A DNA stretch of 64,000 nt from Rufibacter glacialis. Its GTDB lineage: Bacteria > Bacteroidota > Bacteroidia > Cytophagales > Hymenobacteraceae. Location of the stretch: NCBI RefSeq assembly GCF_008271745.1, contig NZ_VKKZ01000025.1, positions 186,001 to 250,000 on the forward strand. The letters are read 5' to 3'. A model generated the notes under the pieces. It did no database searches, was not told where the DNA came from, and was given only the letters and a program-made list of their open reading frames with translations. The position numbers and the translations under genes are program-made. Of the stretch, positions 27,380 to 36,006 are shown one piece after another (position 1 is the first letter of the stretch; every line of letters begins with the position of its first letter).

Positions 27380-28735
27380 GTGAACAAGAAGCACTTATTA
27401 CTAGGCTTGCTCCTCACTTTGGTAGCCAGGTTTAGTTATGCGCAAACCCAGCCGCAAGGGAGAATACTCTCCCTGCAGGAGGCCCTCACTTTTGCCACTT
27501 CCAACAACATCGGCATTAAACAATCTCAGCTGGACGAGGAAAGCGCCGAATACAGAATCAAGGAAACCAAGGGCTCTGGCTTACCGCAGGTGAATGGGGT
27601 GGGCCAATTGAGCGTATTCCCGTCTATTCCCACGCAGATCCTGCCGGGCGAGATCATAGGCAAACCGGGCACCACGGTTCCGGTGCAGTTCGGCACCAAG
27701 TACAACGCCAACGGGGGCCTGGAGCTTTCCCAGCTGATCTTCAGCAAGTCCTACTTTGTAGGGCTGGAAGCCGCCGCCACCACGCGTGACCTGTACCGCC
27801 TGCGTACGCAGATGAGCCAGGAAGACGTGATCTACAACGTGAGCACCGCCTACCTGATGACCCTGCAAACCAAGGAGCAATTCGGCACCATTGAGGCCAA
27901 TTACAACCGCCTGGTACAGCTAGAGAAGATCCTGACCCTGCAATACAAGAACGATTTCGCCAAGAAGGTAGACGTGAGCCGCATCACGGTGAACAGAACC
28001 AACCTGGAGAACCAGCGGCAGTCGCTGGCCGCCGCTTATGAGCAGCAGAAGAATGCCCTCAAATTCTTCATGGGCATGCCCATGGAGCAGGATTTTGAGA
28101 TCGCTGATTCCACCACTTTGGCTTCTACCGCGCTTCCGCTTTCTACCGATGCCAGTGAGGTGCTGAGCCAGCGGGTAGATTACAAATTGCTGCAAACGCA
28201 AGGGAAACTCTACGGCCTGAACGTGGAGAACATCAAAGGCCGGGCCTACCCTGCCCTGGCCGGTTTTGGCCAGTACACCTACCAGGCGCAGCGCAATGAG
28301 TTCAACTTCTTTGACACCACCAAACCTTGGTTCAACACCTTCGTGCTGGGCGTACGGCTGAGCGTTCCCATCTTTGACGGTTTCCAGCGCAAAAACCAGA
28401 TCAAGCAGGCGCAACTGCAGGTGAGCCGGGTGGAACTGGACATGAAGAACCTGGAGCTGGCCACGCAGATGCGCTTAGACAATGCCTTAAAGCAGATCAG
28501 TACCAGCCAACTGGCCATCCAGAACCAGGAACGGAACGTGGAACTGGCACGTGAGGTCTACAACACCACCAACAGCCTCTACAAAGAAGGCCTCTCCCCG
28601 CTCACTGATTTACTGGAAGCCGAGGCCGCCCTACGCGTGGCGCAAACCAGCCTGAACAATGACAGACTTACTCATAAAATCGCGCAGCTGGATTACATCA
28701 GGGCCAGAGGCGAACTCAAAAACCTTATCAACTAA
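27380..28735 (+). CDS. TolC-family outer-membrane efflux protein (second operon)
   Basis: A 451-residue outer-membrane factor starting at a GTG (27380), which begins a good signal peptide (MNKKHLLLGLLLTLVARFSYAQ). OEP helical repeats begin at ILSLQEALTFATSNNIGIKQ and again in the C-terminal half (LSVPIFDGFQRKNQIKQAQL), ending with the YKEGLSPLTDLLEAEAALR motif. It is only distantly like the first TolC protein at 4637-5965 and would serve the pump encoded 1.1 kb downstream. The adaptor gene follows after 20 bp. Confidence 0.92.
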   Translation: MNKKHLLLGLLLTLVARFSYAQTQPQGRILSLQEALTFATSNNIGIKQSQLDEESAEYRIKETKGSGLPQVNGVGQLSVFPSIPTQILPGEIIGKPGTTVPVQFGTKYNANGGLELSQLIFSKSYFVGLEAAATTRDLYRLRTQMSQEDVIYNVSTAYLMTLQTKEQFGTIEANYNRLVQLEKILTLQYKNDFAKKVDVSRITVNRTNLENQRQSLAAAYEQQKNALKFFMGMPMEQDFEIADSTTLASTALPLSTDASEVLSQRVDYKLLQTQGKLYGLNVENIKGRAYPALAGFGQYTYQAQRNEFNFFDTTKPWFNTFVLGVRLSVPIFDGFQRKNQIKQAQLQVSRVELDMKNLELATQMRLDNALKQISTSQLAIQNQERNVELAREVYNTTNSLYKEGLSPLTDLLEAEAALRVAQTSLNNDRLTHKIAQLDYIRARGELKNLIN

Positions 28736-28755
28736 GCACGCACACTCCTAAAAAA

Positions 28756-29817
28756 ATGAAAAAACTGATTTATATCCTCGTGGCGGTTGTCTTGATTGGC
28801 GCCGTGGCTTACACCTTGAACAACAACAAACAGGAAATGACGGAAAAGGCCGCGGTGGCCGAGATCAAAAGCGAGGCTATTCCCGTGACGTTAACCAGCG
28901 TGCAGAGTGCCAAGCTGGACAAGTCGTTTACCGCCCAGGGTAATTTCAAGCCGGTGCAGAGCCTGACGCTGGTGTCTGAGATTTCGGGTCAGATCCAACG
29001 CGTGCTGAAGCGCAAAGGCGACAAAGTGCGCGCCGGCGAACTGCTGCTACAGGTGGAAGACAATACCAGCAACGCTAACCTGGTAACTGCCCAAGCCAAC
29101 TACCAGAAAGCCTTAAAAGACCTGGAGCGCATGAAAAACCTGATTGCCGGTGAGGCTGTGACCAAGCGCCAATTAGAGGAAGCCCAGATCAACGTAAACG
29201 CCACCCGCGCCCATTTGGTAGCCGCGCGCCAATACCAAACCAACACCCGCGTAACAGCGCCTATCAACGGCGAGATCAACGAGATGTACATTGAGGTAGG
29301 TTCTTACCTGAACGCGAACGCCGGCACCAAAATGTACGACATCGTGAATGTGGACCGCCTGAAACTGAACGTGAAAGCTTCTGAGGCAGAGGTGTTGCTC
29401 ATCAACCGTGGCCAGAAAGTGAAAGTGACGGCCAATGCCGGCGGTGCCCAGGAATACGAAGGTACCGTGACCGCCATCGGCGCCGCCGCTGACGCCAGCC
29501 TGAAGTTTGACGTGGAGATTGAAGTGAAGAACACCGCCAACAACAACCTGCGCGCCGGTATGTACGGCACGGCTTTCTTCCCGGTAAATGCCCAGCGTGA
29601 CGCGCTTCTGTTACCCCGCGAGGCCATTGTAGGTAGCATCCAGGACCCTAGCGTATGGGTGGTGAACAACAACAAAGCCAGCCTGCGCAAAGTGAAAGTG
29701 GGCATTGTGACCCAAGACCAGGTAGAGATTCTGGAAGGCGTGGAGCCGGGTGAGCAAGTTGTGCGCAGTGGCCAGATCAACCTGCGCGAGGGCATTCAGG
29801 TGACGGCCCTTAAGTAA
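28756..29817 (+). CDS. RND efflux periplasmic adaptor (second operon)
   Basis: A 353-residue membrane fusion protein. It is anchored by an N-terminal hydrophobic helix (MKKLIYILVAVVLIGAVAYT) without a lipobox, unlike the lipoprotein adaptor of the first operon. Lipoyl halves LTLVSEISGQIQRVLKRKGD and VTAPINGEINEMYIEVGSYL flank a short coiled coil (about residues 105-155). The beta-barrel and C-terminal domains follow, ending with VEPGEQVVRSGQINLREG. It links the second TolC to the second pump. Confidence 0.92.
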   Translation: MKKLIYILVAVVLIGAVAYTLNNNKQEMTEKAAVAEIKSEAIPVTLTSVQSAKLDKSFTAQGNFKPVQSLTLVSEISGQIQRVLKRKGDKVRAGELLLQVEDNTSNANLVTAQANYQKALKDLERMKNLIAGEAVTKRQLEEAQINVNATRAHLVAARQYQTNTRVTAPINGEINEMYIEVGSYLNANAGTKMYDIVNVDRLKLNVKASEAEVLLINRGQKVKVTANAGGAQEYEGTVTAIGAAADASLKFDVEIEVKNTANNNLRAGMYGTAFFPVNAQRDALLLPREAIVGSIQDPSVWVVNNNKASLRKVKVGIVTQDQVEILEGVEPGEQVVRSGQINLREGIQVTALK

Positions 29818-29857
29818 TTGCAAAGTCGCTTTTCTATTTACAGAAGAAGTTTAGAAA

Positions 29858-32800
29858 ATGAACATAACCAAAGTATCCATTCAGCGGTCAACCCTGGTGG
29901 TGGTGGTCTTCACGGTCCTCACCCTACTAGGTGTTGTTTCCTATAACTCCCTCAACTACGAGTTGCTGCCTAAGTTCAGCCCGCCGGTGTTGACCATTAC
30001 CACGCTGTACCCGGGCGCCTCCCCTAACGAGGTGGAGAACTCCGTAACCAAGGAAATTGAGGACGCCCTCTCCGCTCTGGAGAACGTGAAGGAGATGAAA
30101 GGAACCTCCCTGGAGAGTTTCTCCATCATCACCATCCAGCTGAACCAGGGTACTAACGTGGACTTGAGCCTGCAGGACGCCCAGCGCAAAATCAACGCCA
30201 TTCTGTCCCGTCTGCCTGAAGACGCAGACCCGCCCACGCTGAACAAGTTTGACTTTGACGACCTGCCCATCATCAAGATGGGGGCCACAGCCAATATGCC
30301 GGCCACCGAGTTCTTCGACCTGATTGACAAAAAGATAAAGCCCGAACTTTCCCGCGTTCCCGGCATGGCCCAGATCAAGATCCTAGGGGGTTCTGAGCGC
30401 GAGATCAAAGTGAATATCAAAGCCGACAGATTGGAAGCCTACGGCATCTCCATCCTGCAGGTGCAGCAGAAAATCAAGAACTCCAACCTGGACTTCCCTA
30501 CCGGGAGAATCAAGAACGAGAACGGCCAGACCCAGCTGCGGTTGGCGGGGAAATACCAGAACTTGGACCAACTCCGTAACCTGGTGATCAAATCTGATGA
30601 CAAAGGCACGGTGCGCCTCTCAGACTTAGCCGAAGTGCAGGATACCCAGAAAGACGTGGACGTGCTGAGCCGTATCAACTCCAAGGCCTCGGTGGGGATT
30701 ACCATCCAGAAGCAGTCAGATGCGAACGCCGTGGAGGTGAGTGCCCAGACCAAGGCCGCTTTGGCCAACCTGGAGAAAATCTACGCCAAAGAAGGCCTGA
30801 AATTCAACATCGCCTCAGACAGCTCAGACTTTACACTGGAAGCCGCCGACTCGGTTATCCATGACCTGGTAATTGCCGTGATCCTGGTAGCTGTGGTGAT
30901 GCTCTTGTTCCTGCACTCGCTTCGCAACGCCGTGATTGTGATGGTGTCTATCCCGGCCTCCTTGGTGGCCACGTTCATTGTCATGTTCCTGCTGGGCTAC
31001 TCGCTCAACCTCATGTCCTTGCTGGCGCTCTCGCTGGTGGTGGGTATTCTGGTGGATGATGCCATTGTGGTGATTGAGAACATTTACCGGCACATGGAGA
31101 TGGGCAAAAGCCCGGCGCAGGCCGCTTATGACGGCATCAAGGAAATCATGGCTACCGTTACCTCCATTACCTTGGTAATTGTGGTGGTGTTCGTACCCAT
31201 TGCCCTGTCTACCGGTCTGGTGTCTGACATCTTGCGGCAGTTTGCCGTGGTGGTGGCCGTGGCCACCATGATATCGCTCTTCGTGGCCTTTACCTTGATT
31301 CCGCTGCTGGCCAGCCGCTTCTCCAAACTGGAGCACGTGTCTGACAAGAATATGTTCGGTCGCTTCATCCTGTGGTTTGAGCGTCAGCTGGACAACATCA
31401 TCGATGGTTTTACCAACACCTTGAAGTGGGCGTTCAACCACAAGTTTATCACGTTAGCGGTGACCTTGCTGCTGTTGGTAGCCTCGTTCATGCTGGTGCC
31501 CTTCGGATTTATCGGGTCTGAGTTTATCCCGGCCGGTGACCGTGGGGAGGTAAGCCTGCAGCTTGAATTGCCCAAGAACTCTACCGTAGAGCAGACAAAC
31601 TTCGCCACCAAACAGGTGGAGGAATACCTGCGTGGCATTCCGGAGGTATCCCGGGTGTTCACCACGGTAGGGACTACGGCTTCCTCGCAGGCCGGCCAGA
31701 CCTCGGCCTACCAGGCCGAACTTTCGGTGGCCCTGGTAGACGTGAAAGAGCGGTCCTTCAGCACGCAGCAGTTCAGCCGTCAGGCCAAAGCCGATATTGA
31801 GAGCAGACTGCCCAACGTGGAGGTTTCCCCGGTGCCGGTAGGTCTGGTAGGAAACGCCCAGGCGCCTATCCAGGTAGTGCTATCGGGTTCTAACCTGGAT
31901 ACCCTAATTGCTTTCTCCAAGCGCGTGACCAACGTGGTGGAAGGCGTGGAAGGAACCGTAGACGTGGAAGTATCCGTGGAAGGCGGTAACCCTGAGATTG
32001 AGGTGATTGTGGACCGCGACAAGATGGCCAGCGTAGGCATGTCGCTGGAAAGCGTGGGAGCCGGCATGCAGATGGCGTTCTCCGGCAACACAGACGCCAC
32101 CTTCCGTTCCGGCACCGAGGACTATGACATCAACATTAGGCTAGATGAGTTTGACCGCCGCAACGTAACCGACATCGCCAACCTTTCCTTCATCAACAAC
32201 CAAGGCAAGGTGGTGCGTCTGGGTCAGTTCGCGGATGTGAAACAGTCTACCGGACCGTCTCAGTTGGAGCGCACCAACCGGGTGACGTCTTTGAACGTGA
32301 ACTCACAGGTCATCGGACGTCCGTCCGGGTCGGTGGGTGCTGACATCCAGGCCAAGATGGCCGAGGTGAAAGTACCCAACGGTGTGACCATTGACTACGC
32401 CGGGGACCTGAAAAACCAGAGCGAGGGTTTCGGTACGCTGGGGATTGCCTTGCTGGCGTCCATCATCTTCGTGTACCTGATTATGGTGGCCCTGTATGAC
32501 TCCTATGTGTATCCGCTGGTGGTATTGTTCTCTATTCCGCTCGCCATCATTGGGGCCTTGCTGGCCCTGGCCCTGGCCGCCCAATCGTTGAGCATCTTCT
32601 CCATCCTGGGGATTATCATGATGATTGGTCTGGTAGCCAAGAACGCCATTATGGTGGTGGACTTCACGAACCAGATGAAGAAGGAAGGCCATCACGTGAA
32701 AGAGGCCCTGGTAGAGGCTGTGCGCATCCGTTTCCGCCCCATCTTGATGACCACCCTGGCTATGGTGATTGGCATGTTACCGATTGCCTTAGCCGGCGGT

Positions 32801-33046
32801 TCCGTGGCCGCGACCAAGAACGGTCTGGCCTGGGCTTTGATTGGCGGGCTGAGTTCTTCCATGTTCCTGACCCTGATTGTGGTACCCATCATCTACTATG
32901 GCTTTGACCGCATCCTGGCCAAGTTCGGGTGGGACAAGAAGACCGAGATCATCTTGGTGGACAAAACCGCTGAGGAACTGGAGCGCGAAACCGCCGAGTT
33001 GGAAGCCAGGAAAGAGCAACACCAGGGGCATCCGGCCTTGGTATAA
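29858..33046 (+). CDS. AcrB-like RND efflux permease (second operon)
   Basis: A 1062-residue HAE1-type pump. It opens MNITKVSIQRSTLVVVVFTV, has the two periplasmic porter/docking regions, the TM4 motif VVGILVDDAIVVIENIYRH with the acidic pair, and IGLVAKNAIMVVDFT in the second half with the conserved lysine. The C-terminal tail is unusually long and charged (from about residue 1020, rich in Glu and Lys). Last gene of the GbsR/MarR unit. The substrate range is unknown. Confidence 0.95.
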   Translation: MNITKVSIQRSTLVVVVFTVLTLLGVVSYNSLNYELLPKFSPPVLTITTLYPGASPNEVENSVTKEIEDALSALENVKEMKGTSLESFSIITIQLNQGTNVDLSLQDAQRKINAILSRLPEDADPPTLNKFDFDDLPIIKMGATANMPATEFFDLIDKKIKPELSRVPGMAQIKILGGSEREIKVNIKADRLEAYGISILQVQQKIKNSNLDFPTGRIKNENGQTQLRLAGKYQNLDQLRNLVIKSDDKGTVRLSDLAEVQDTQKDVDVLSRINSKASVGITIQKQSDANAVEVSAQTKAALANLEKIYAKEGLKFNIASDSSDFTLEAADSVIHDLVIAVILVAVVMLLFLHSLRNAVIVMVSIPASLVATFIVMFLLGYSLNLMSLLALSLVVGILVDDAIVVIENIYRHMEMGKSPAQAAYDGIKEIMATVTSITLVIVVVFVPIALSTGLVSDILRQFAVVVAVATMISLFVAFTLIPLLASRFSKLEHVSDKNMFGRFILWFERQLDNIIDGFTNTLKWAFNHKFITLAVTLLLLVASFMLVPFGFIGSEFIPAGDRGEVSLQLELPKNSTVEQTNFATKQVEEYLRGIPEVSRVFTTVGTTASSQAGQTSAYQAELSVALVDVKERSFSTQQFSRQAKADIESRLPNVEVSPVPVGLVGNAQAPIQVVLSGSNLDTLIAFSKRVTNVVEGVEGTVDVEVSVEGGNPEIEVIVDRDKMASVGMSLESVGAGMQMAFSGNTDATFRSGTEDYDINIRLDEFDRRNVTDIANLSFINNQGKVVRLGQFADVKQSTGPSQLERTNRVTSLNVNSQVIGRPSGSVGADIQAKMAEVKVPNGVTIDYAGDLKNQSEGFGTLGIALLASIIFVYLIMVALYDSYVYPLVVLFSIPLAIIGALLALALAAQSLSIFSILGIIMMIGLVAKNAIMVVDFTNQMKKEGHHVKEALVEAVRIRFRPILMTTLAMVIGMLPIALAGGSVAATKNGLAWALIGGLSSSMFLTLIVVPIIYYGFDRILAKFGWDKKTEIILVDKTAEELERETAELEARKEQHQGHPALV

Positions 33047-33087
33047 GACTTGAACCATACTACCTGAATAATGAATGATATCCAAAG

Positions 33088-33108
33088 GCGGGCGCATCTT
33101 GTGCCCGC
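33088..33108 (+). terminator. Terminator of the second RND operon
   Basis: An 8-bp stem (GCGGGCGC / GTGCCCGC, one G-T pair) with a 5-base loop is followed by TTTTAT. Confidence 0.8.
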
Positions 33109-33165
33109 TTTTATCACTTTCATGCAGGATACTGACCCAGGCAGTGAAATCGACGAACACCCTCG

Positions 33166-33173
33166 TACTTTTG
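33166..33173 (+). promoter_or_regulatory. Candidate -7 box of the acyl-carrier-like gene
   Basis: TACTTTTG matches TAnnTTTG exactly. It would give a leader of about 110 bases before the ATG at 33290. No -33 element is evident. Confidence 0.35.
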
Positions 33174-33289
33174 CACCCCTGGTTAGGTCTTCGAATAGAG
33201 CGTGCTTTTTGAAAAAGAGGCCCGAAACAGAAGACCTCTAGTTAAACCGTTGTTAAAACCGCTACCATAGCACACGTTTACAGACTTAT

Positions 33290-33544
33290 ATGATACCTGC
33301 AGCAGTGCCTTCCGTTACCCAGAAGGTGGTAAAAATCATCAGCAAAGTAAAGAGCATCCAGCCTTCCCGCCTCCGGATTTCCTCTAACCTCAGCAAGGAG
33401 TTCGGCCTTGACACCGTAGACCTGGTCCGCATCATCTGGGAATTGGAAAAAAGTTTTCAGATTGAGATCCCAGACGAGGTGCCGTTGCACACGGTTGGCC
33501 AGTTGGTGGAGTACGTTTCCAGCCAAACGCAGAAGACCAGATAA
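33290..33544 (+). CDS. Acyl-carrier-like protein without the attachment serine
   Basis: An 84-residue protein with the size, acidic helices and layout of an acyl carrier protein: a first helix (VTQKVVKIISKVKSI), then LSKEFGLDTVDLVRIIWELE as the helix-2 region and IEIPDEVPLHTVGQLVEYV as helices 3 and 4. The usual DSL(D) phosphopantetheine site reads Asp41-Thr42-Val43, so the serine that carries the cofactor is replaced by threonine. Either it no longer carries acyl groups and acts as a structural or regulatory relative, or it is a special case. No fatty acid or polyketide genes adjoin it. It has its own terminator. Confidence 0.8.
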   Translation: MIPAAVPSVTQKVVKIISKVKSIQPSRLRISSNLSKEFGLDTVDLVRIIWELEKSFQIEIPDEVPLHTVGQLVEYVSSQTQKTR

Positions 33545-34120
33545 CCCACCCCGTGTATTTCAAACAGCAAAAGGCAGGCATTCCCTGCCTTTTGCTGTTT
33601 TTGGCCTGTTTCCCAAAAGGAAGCACAAAACTGAATTCCTAAGGCAGAAGCTTCTATACCGGTTCTTTCCCTTGCTCCCCTCGGAGAAATAAAGTGGCCT
33701 TGATGGTTAAAAGCTTATTTTCCTTAAAACAGCTTTAAAACGCCTTCTTTCCACTATAGAAGCACCCCTCATCTTCGTTACCACCTTCCCAGCCACCCAG
33801 TTGGCTTCCCACTTCCAAAATAAATTTCTTTTATAGTGCGTTTTTCAGCTACTTCTCTCAAAAGGGAGTACTACACTAAAGAACAGTTGTTCTGGGGAGC
33901 TGCCCGCCCATCTTGAAAGTCGGCTGAGAGACCGCCAAAACCCAGCTGCCCACGGAGGTCACCTTCATCACCCCAGTTTGCGCAACCCTTGGTCTTCTGC
34001 CTTGCTAGTCAAATAGGCTTTACCAATTAGATTACCTCTTATCTCCAACAACTTTTGACCGTTGCTAGCGGCCCCCGGGCAGAATTCCTGCAGCCCCTCT
34101 CACCTGTACAAGTACCTCAA
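33545..34120. other. Intergenic region before the AraC-type gene
   Basis: Apart from the terminator at 33562-33600 no gene or clear motif was found. The AraC-type frame could be extended upstream to a TTG at 34055. Confidence 0.5.
33562..33600 (+). terminator. Terminator of the acyl-carrier-like gene
   Basis: A perfect 17-bp stem (33562-33578 with 33584-33600) with a 5-base loop, flanked by A and T runs, so it may work in both directions. Confidence 0.88.
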
Positions 34121-34489
34121 ATGATAGACACAAAAAATGCAATTCTGGTCCAGAAAGTAAAAGCTGCGATTTCAGATTTAGTGCAAAACAAAGTAGAGCT
34201 TCTAACCACCAAGAATTCAGAGTATCTTAGCGATCGGCTTAAATACGATTATTCTGTCCTGGCCAAAGTCTTCTCAGACGTGACCGGCACTACCGTGGAG
34301 CAATACATCATCAGCCAGAAGATTGCGCAGATCAAAGAACTTCTGGTAGCCGGAGAATTGACTCTTGCCCAGATAGCCTTTCAAATGAGGTATAGTAGTG
34401 CGGGGCATCTATCTAACCAATTCAAAAAAGAAACTGGTGTAACCCCCAGTTTTTACCGGAAAAGAGGCGCCGACAAAATCACCGTCTAA
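34121..34489 (+). CDS. Short AraC-type helix-turn-helix protein
   Basis: A 122-residue protein consisting of little more than one AraC-type DNA-binding domain. First helix-turn-helix: SEYLSDRLKYDYSVLAKVFS. Second: LTLAQIAFQMRYSSAGHLSN, followed by the family ending FKKETGVTPSFYRKR. The usual N-terminal sensing domain is absent; the first 40 residues (MIDTKNAILVQKVKAAISDL...) form one helix. The ATG at 34121 is chosen; a TTG at 34055 is an alternative. Such stand-alone domains are common in Bacteroidota; the target is unknown. The ice-binding protein gene follows by 105 bp. Confidence 0.82.
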   Translation: MIDTKNAILVQKVKAAISDLVQNKVELLTTKNSEYLSDRLKYDYSVLAKVFSDVTGTTVEQYIISQKIAQIKELLVAGELTLAQIAFQMRYSSAGHLSNQFKKETGVTPSFYRKRGADKITV

Positions 34490-34594
34490 AGGAGAATCCA
34501 GATATATTACTTTTTATATAATTGTGTAAGTTTCAGGGTGAAGGGAAAGGTACCTTTAAGGCAGCGAACTGTTTCTGCGCCTTATCCCCACTTA

Positions 34595-35812
34595 ATGAAA
34601 ATCACCTTACTCACCTTCTTCTTTCTTCTATCCTACTTCAACCTTGCTTTTGCCCAGGCACTAGCCCCTAATCTAGGAACGGCCTCCACTTTTACCTTAT
34701 TCACGGCAGTTGGCGCCTTCACCAATACCGGGTATACCAGAATCACCGGCGACATAGGCTCCAATACCACCCAACCAACCGGCGATCCTATTACCATGTT
34801 GAATGGAACTCCCCATTTTATGGATAGTACATCTGGGAAAGCAGCCCGTGACCTGCAAGTCGCCTATGACAGTTTGGGCTTAAATACCTGCACCAATACC
34901 TTAGCTGCCGAAATGGGTGGCCAAACCCTGACAAAAGGGGTATACTGCACAGTAGGAGCCGCCACTTTGAATGGCACCTTGCTTTTAGATGGGCAAGGAG
35001 ATACCACGGCGCTCTTTATCATTAAAGTAGACGGTGCCTTTGCCACCGCCCCAAGCTCGCAGGTGGTTCTTTTAAATGGGGCTTCCCTGGAGAACGTATT
35101 TTTCTATGTAACCGGACAGGTTGATATAGGACCTACTTCCACCTTCCAAGGGACTATTTTAAGTGGAGGAGCCATCTACCTCTTACAAAGTGCCACCCTA
35201 AAGGGAAGGGCCTTAACCACCGCTGGGGCCATCAACACCTATGGCAATACGGTGATGACCTTTGAGGGAGAAGAAACAACCTTGCCCGTTGTCCTCACCA
35301 ATTTCAGCGCGGTGGCCAAATCAAAAGGCGTCACCTTGGTTTGGACCACGGCCTCTGAACAAGACAACGAGCGCTTTGAGGTGGAACGCAGCCACAACGG
35401 GAAAACCTTCTCCAAGATTGGGGAGGTGAAGGGCTCCGGGACTTCTGCCGTTCTGATGACGTACACCTTCCTGGACCTGGCCGCCCCTACCGGAACCAGT
35501 TACTACCGCCTACGCCAGGTGGACACTGATGGCCAGCACCAGTACTCCCACGTAATTTCGTGTCACCAGACTGTAGCCTCTTTTCAGCACATAGGCAAGG
35601 TCTATCCCAATCCCAGCACCGGCATGTTCATGTTGCCCGCCAGTGGCGGAGCCGTGCAGCATTATCGGGTGTTGAACGTGCTGGGCTACGCCTTGGCACA
35701 GGGCACCCTCAAAAACGGAAGCCTGGACCTGTCACACCTTTCAGCAGGCACTTATCTCTTGGAGCTCACCGGAGCCTCTGGCCGAAGCATTCAACGGATA
35801 GTGAGGCAGTAA
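34595..35812 (+). CDS. DUF3494 ice-binding-like protein with T9SS sorting domain
   Basis: A 405-residue secreted protein. The ATG at 34595 starts a Sec signal (MKITLLTFFFLLSYFNLAFA). Residues 25-225 match the ice-binding/DUF3494 pattern: FTLFTAVGAFTNTG, TRITGDIGSN, LTKGVYCTVGAATLNGTLLL and FQGTILSGGAIYLLQSATLK, which fold as a beta-solenoid. A fibronectin-like region follows (about 235-325, VVLTNFSAVAKSKGVTLVWT). It ends in a T9SS-type domain with VYPNPSTGMF and LSAGTYLLEL. It is therefore probably exported through the type IX system and surface-bound or released. Ice binding or surface adhesion is inferred from the family. Confidence 0.88.
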   Translation: MKITLLTFFFLLSYFNLAFAQALAPNLGTASTFTLFTAVGAFTNTGYTRITGDIGSNTTQPTGDPITMLNGTPHFMDSTSGKAARDLQVAYDSLGLNTCTNTLAAEMGGQTLTKGVYCTVGAATLNGTLLLDGQGDTTALFIIKVDGAFATAPSSQVVLLNGASLENVFFYVTGQVDIGPTSTFQGTILSGGAIYLLQSATLKGRALTTAGAINTYGNTVMTFEGEETTLPVVLTNFSAVAKSKGVTLVWTTASEQDNERFEVERSHNGKTFSKIGEVKGSGTSAVLMTYTFLDLAAPTGTSYYRLRQVDTDGQHQYSHVISCHQTVASFQHIGKVYPNPSTGMFMLPASGGAVQHYRVLNVLGYALAQGTLKNGSLDLSHLSAGTYLLELTGASGRSIQRIVRQ

Positions 35813-35828
35813 CCTGTACCAGGCAAAA

Positions 35829-35884
35829 GCTATAAACAGAAATGCCCTCTTCCTAGAACGGAGGAAGGCATTTCTGTTTATAGC
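35829..35884 (+). terminator. Long hairpin after the ice-binding gene
   Basis: A perfect 18-bp stem (35829-35846 with 35867-35884) with a 20-base loop that can pair further. No T run follows, so termination is likely but not certain. Confidence 0.6.
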
Positions 35885-36006
35885 ATGTTATTTTGAAAAG
35901 CGACAGGAAACGGAAGCCTCCTCAGGTTGGCTTGTACATTTCAGCACCATCTTCCGAAGATTTCCTCTATTTTAGGGCAACTTTTTCAGAATCCGCCCTA
36001 AAACGA

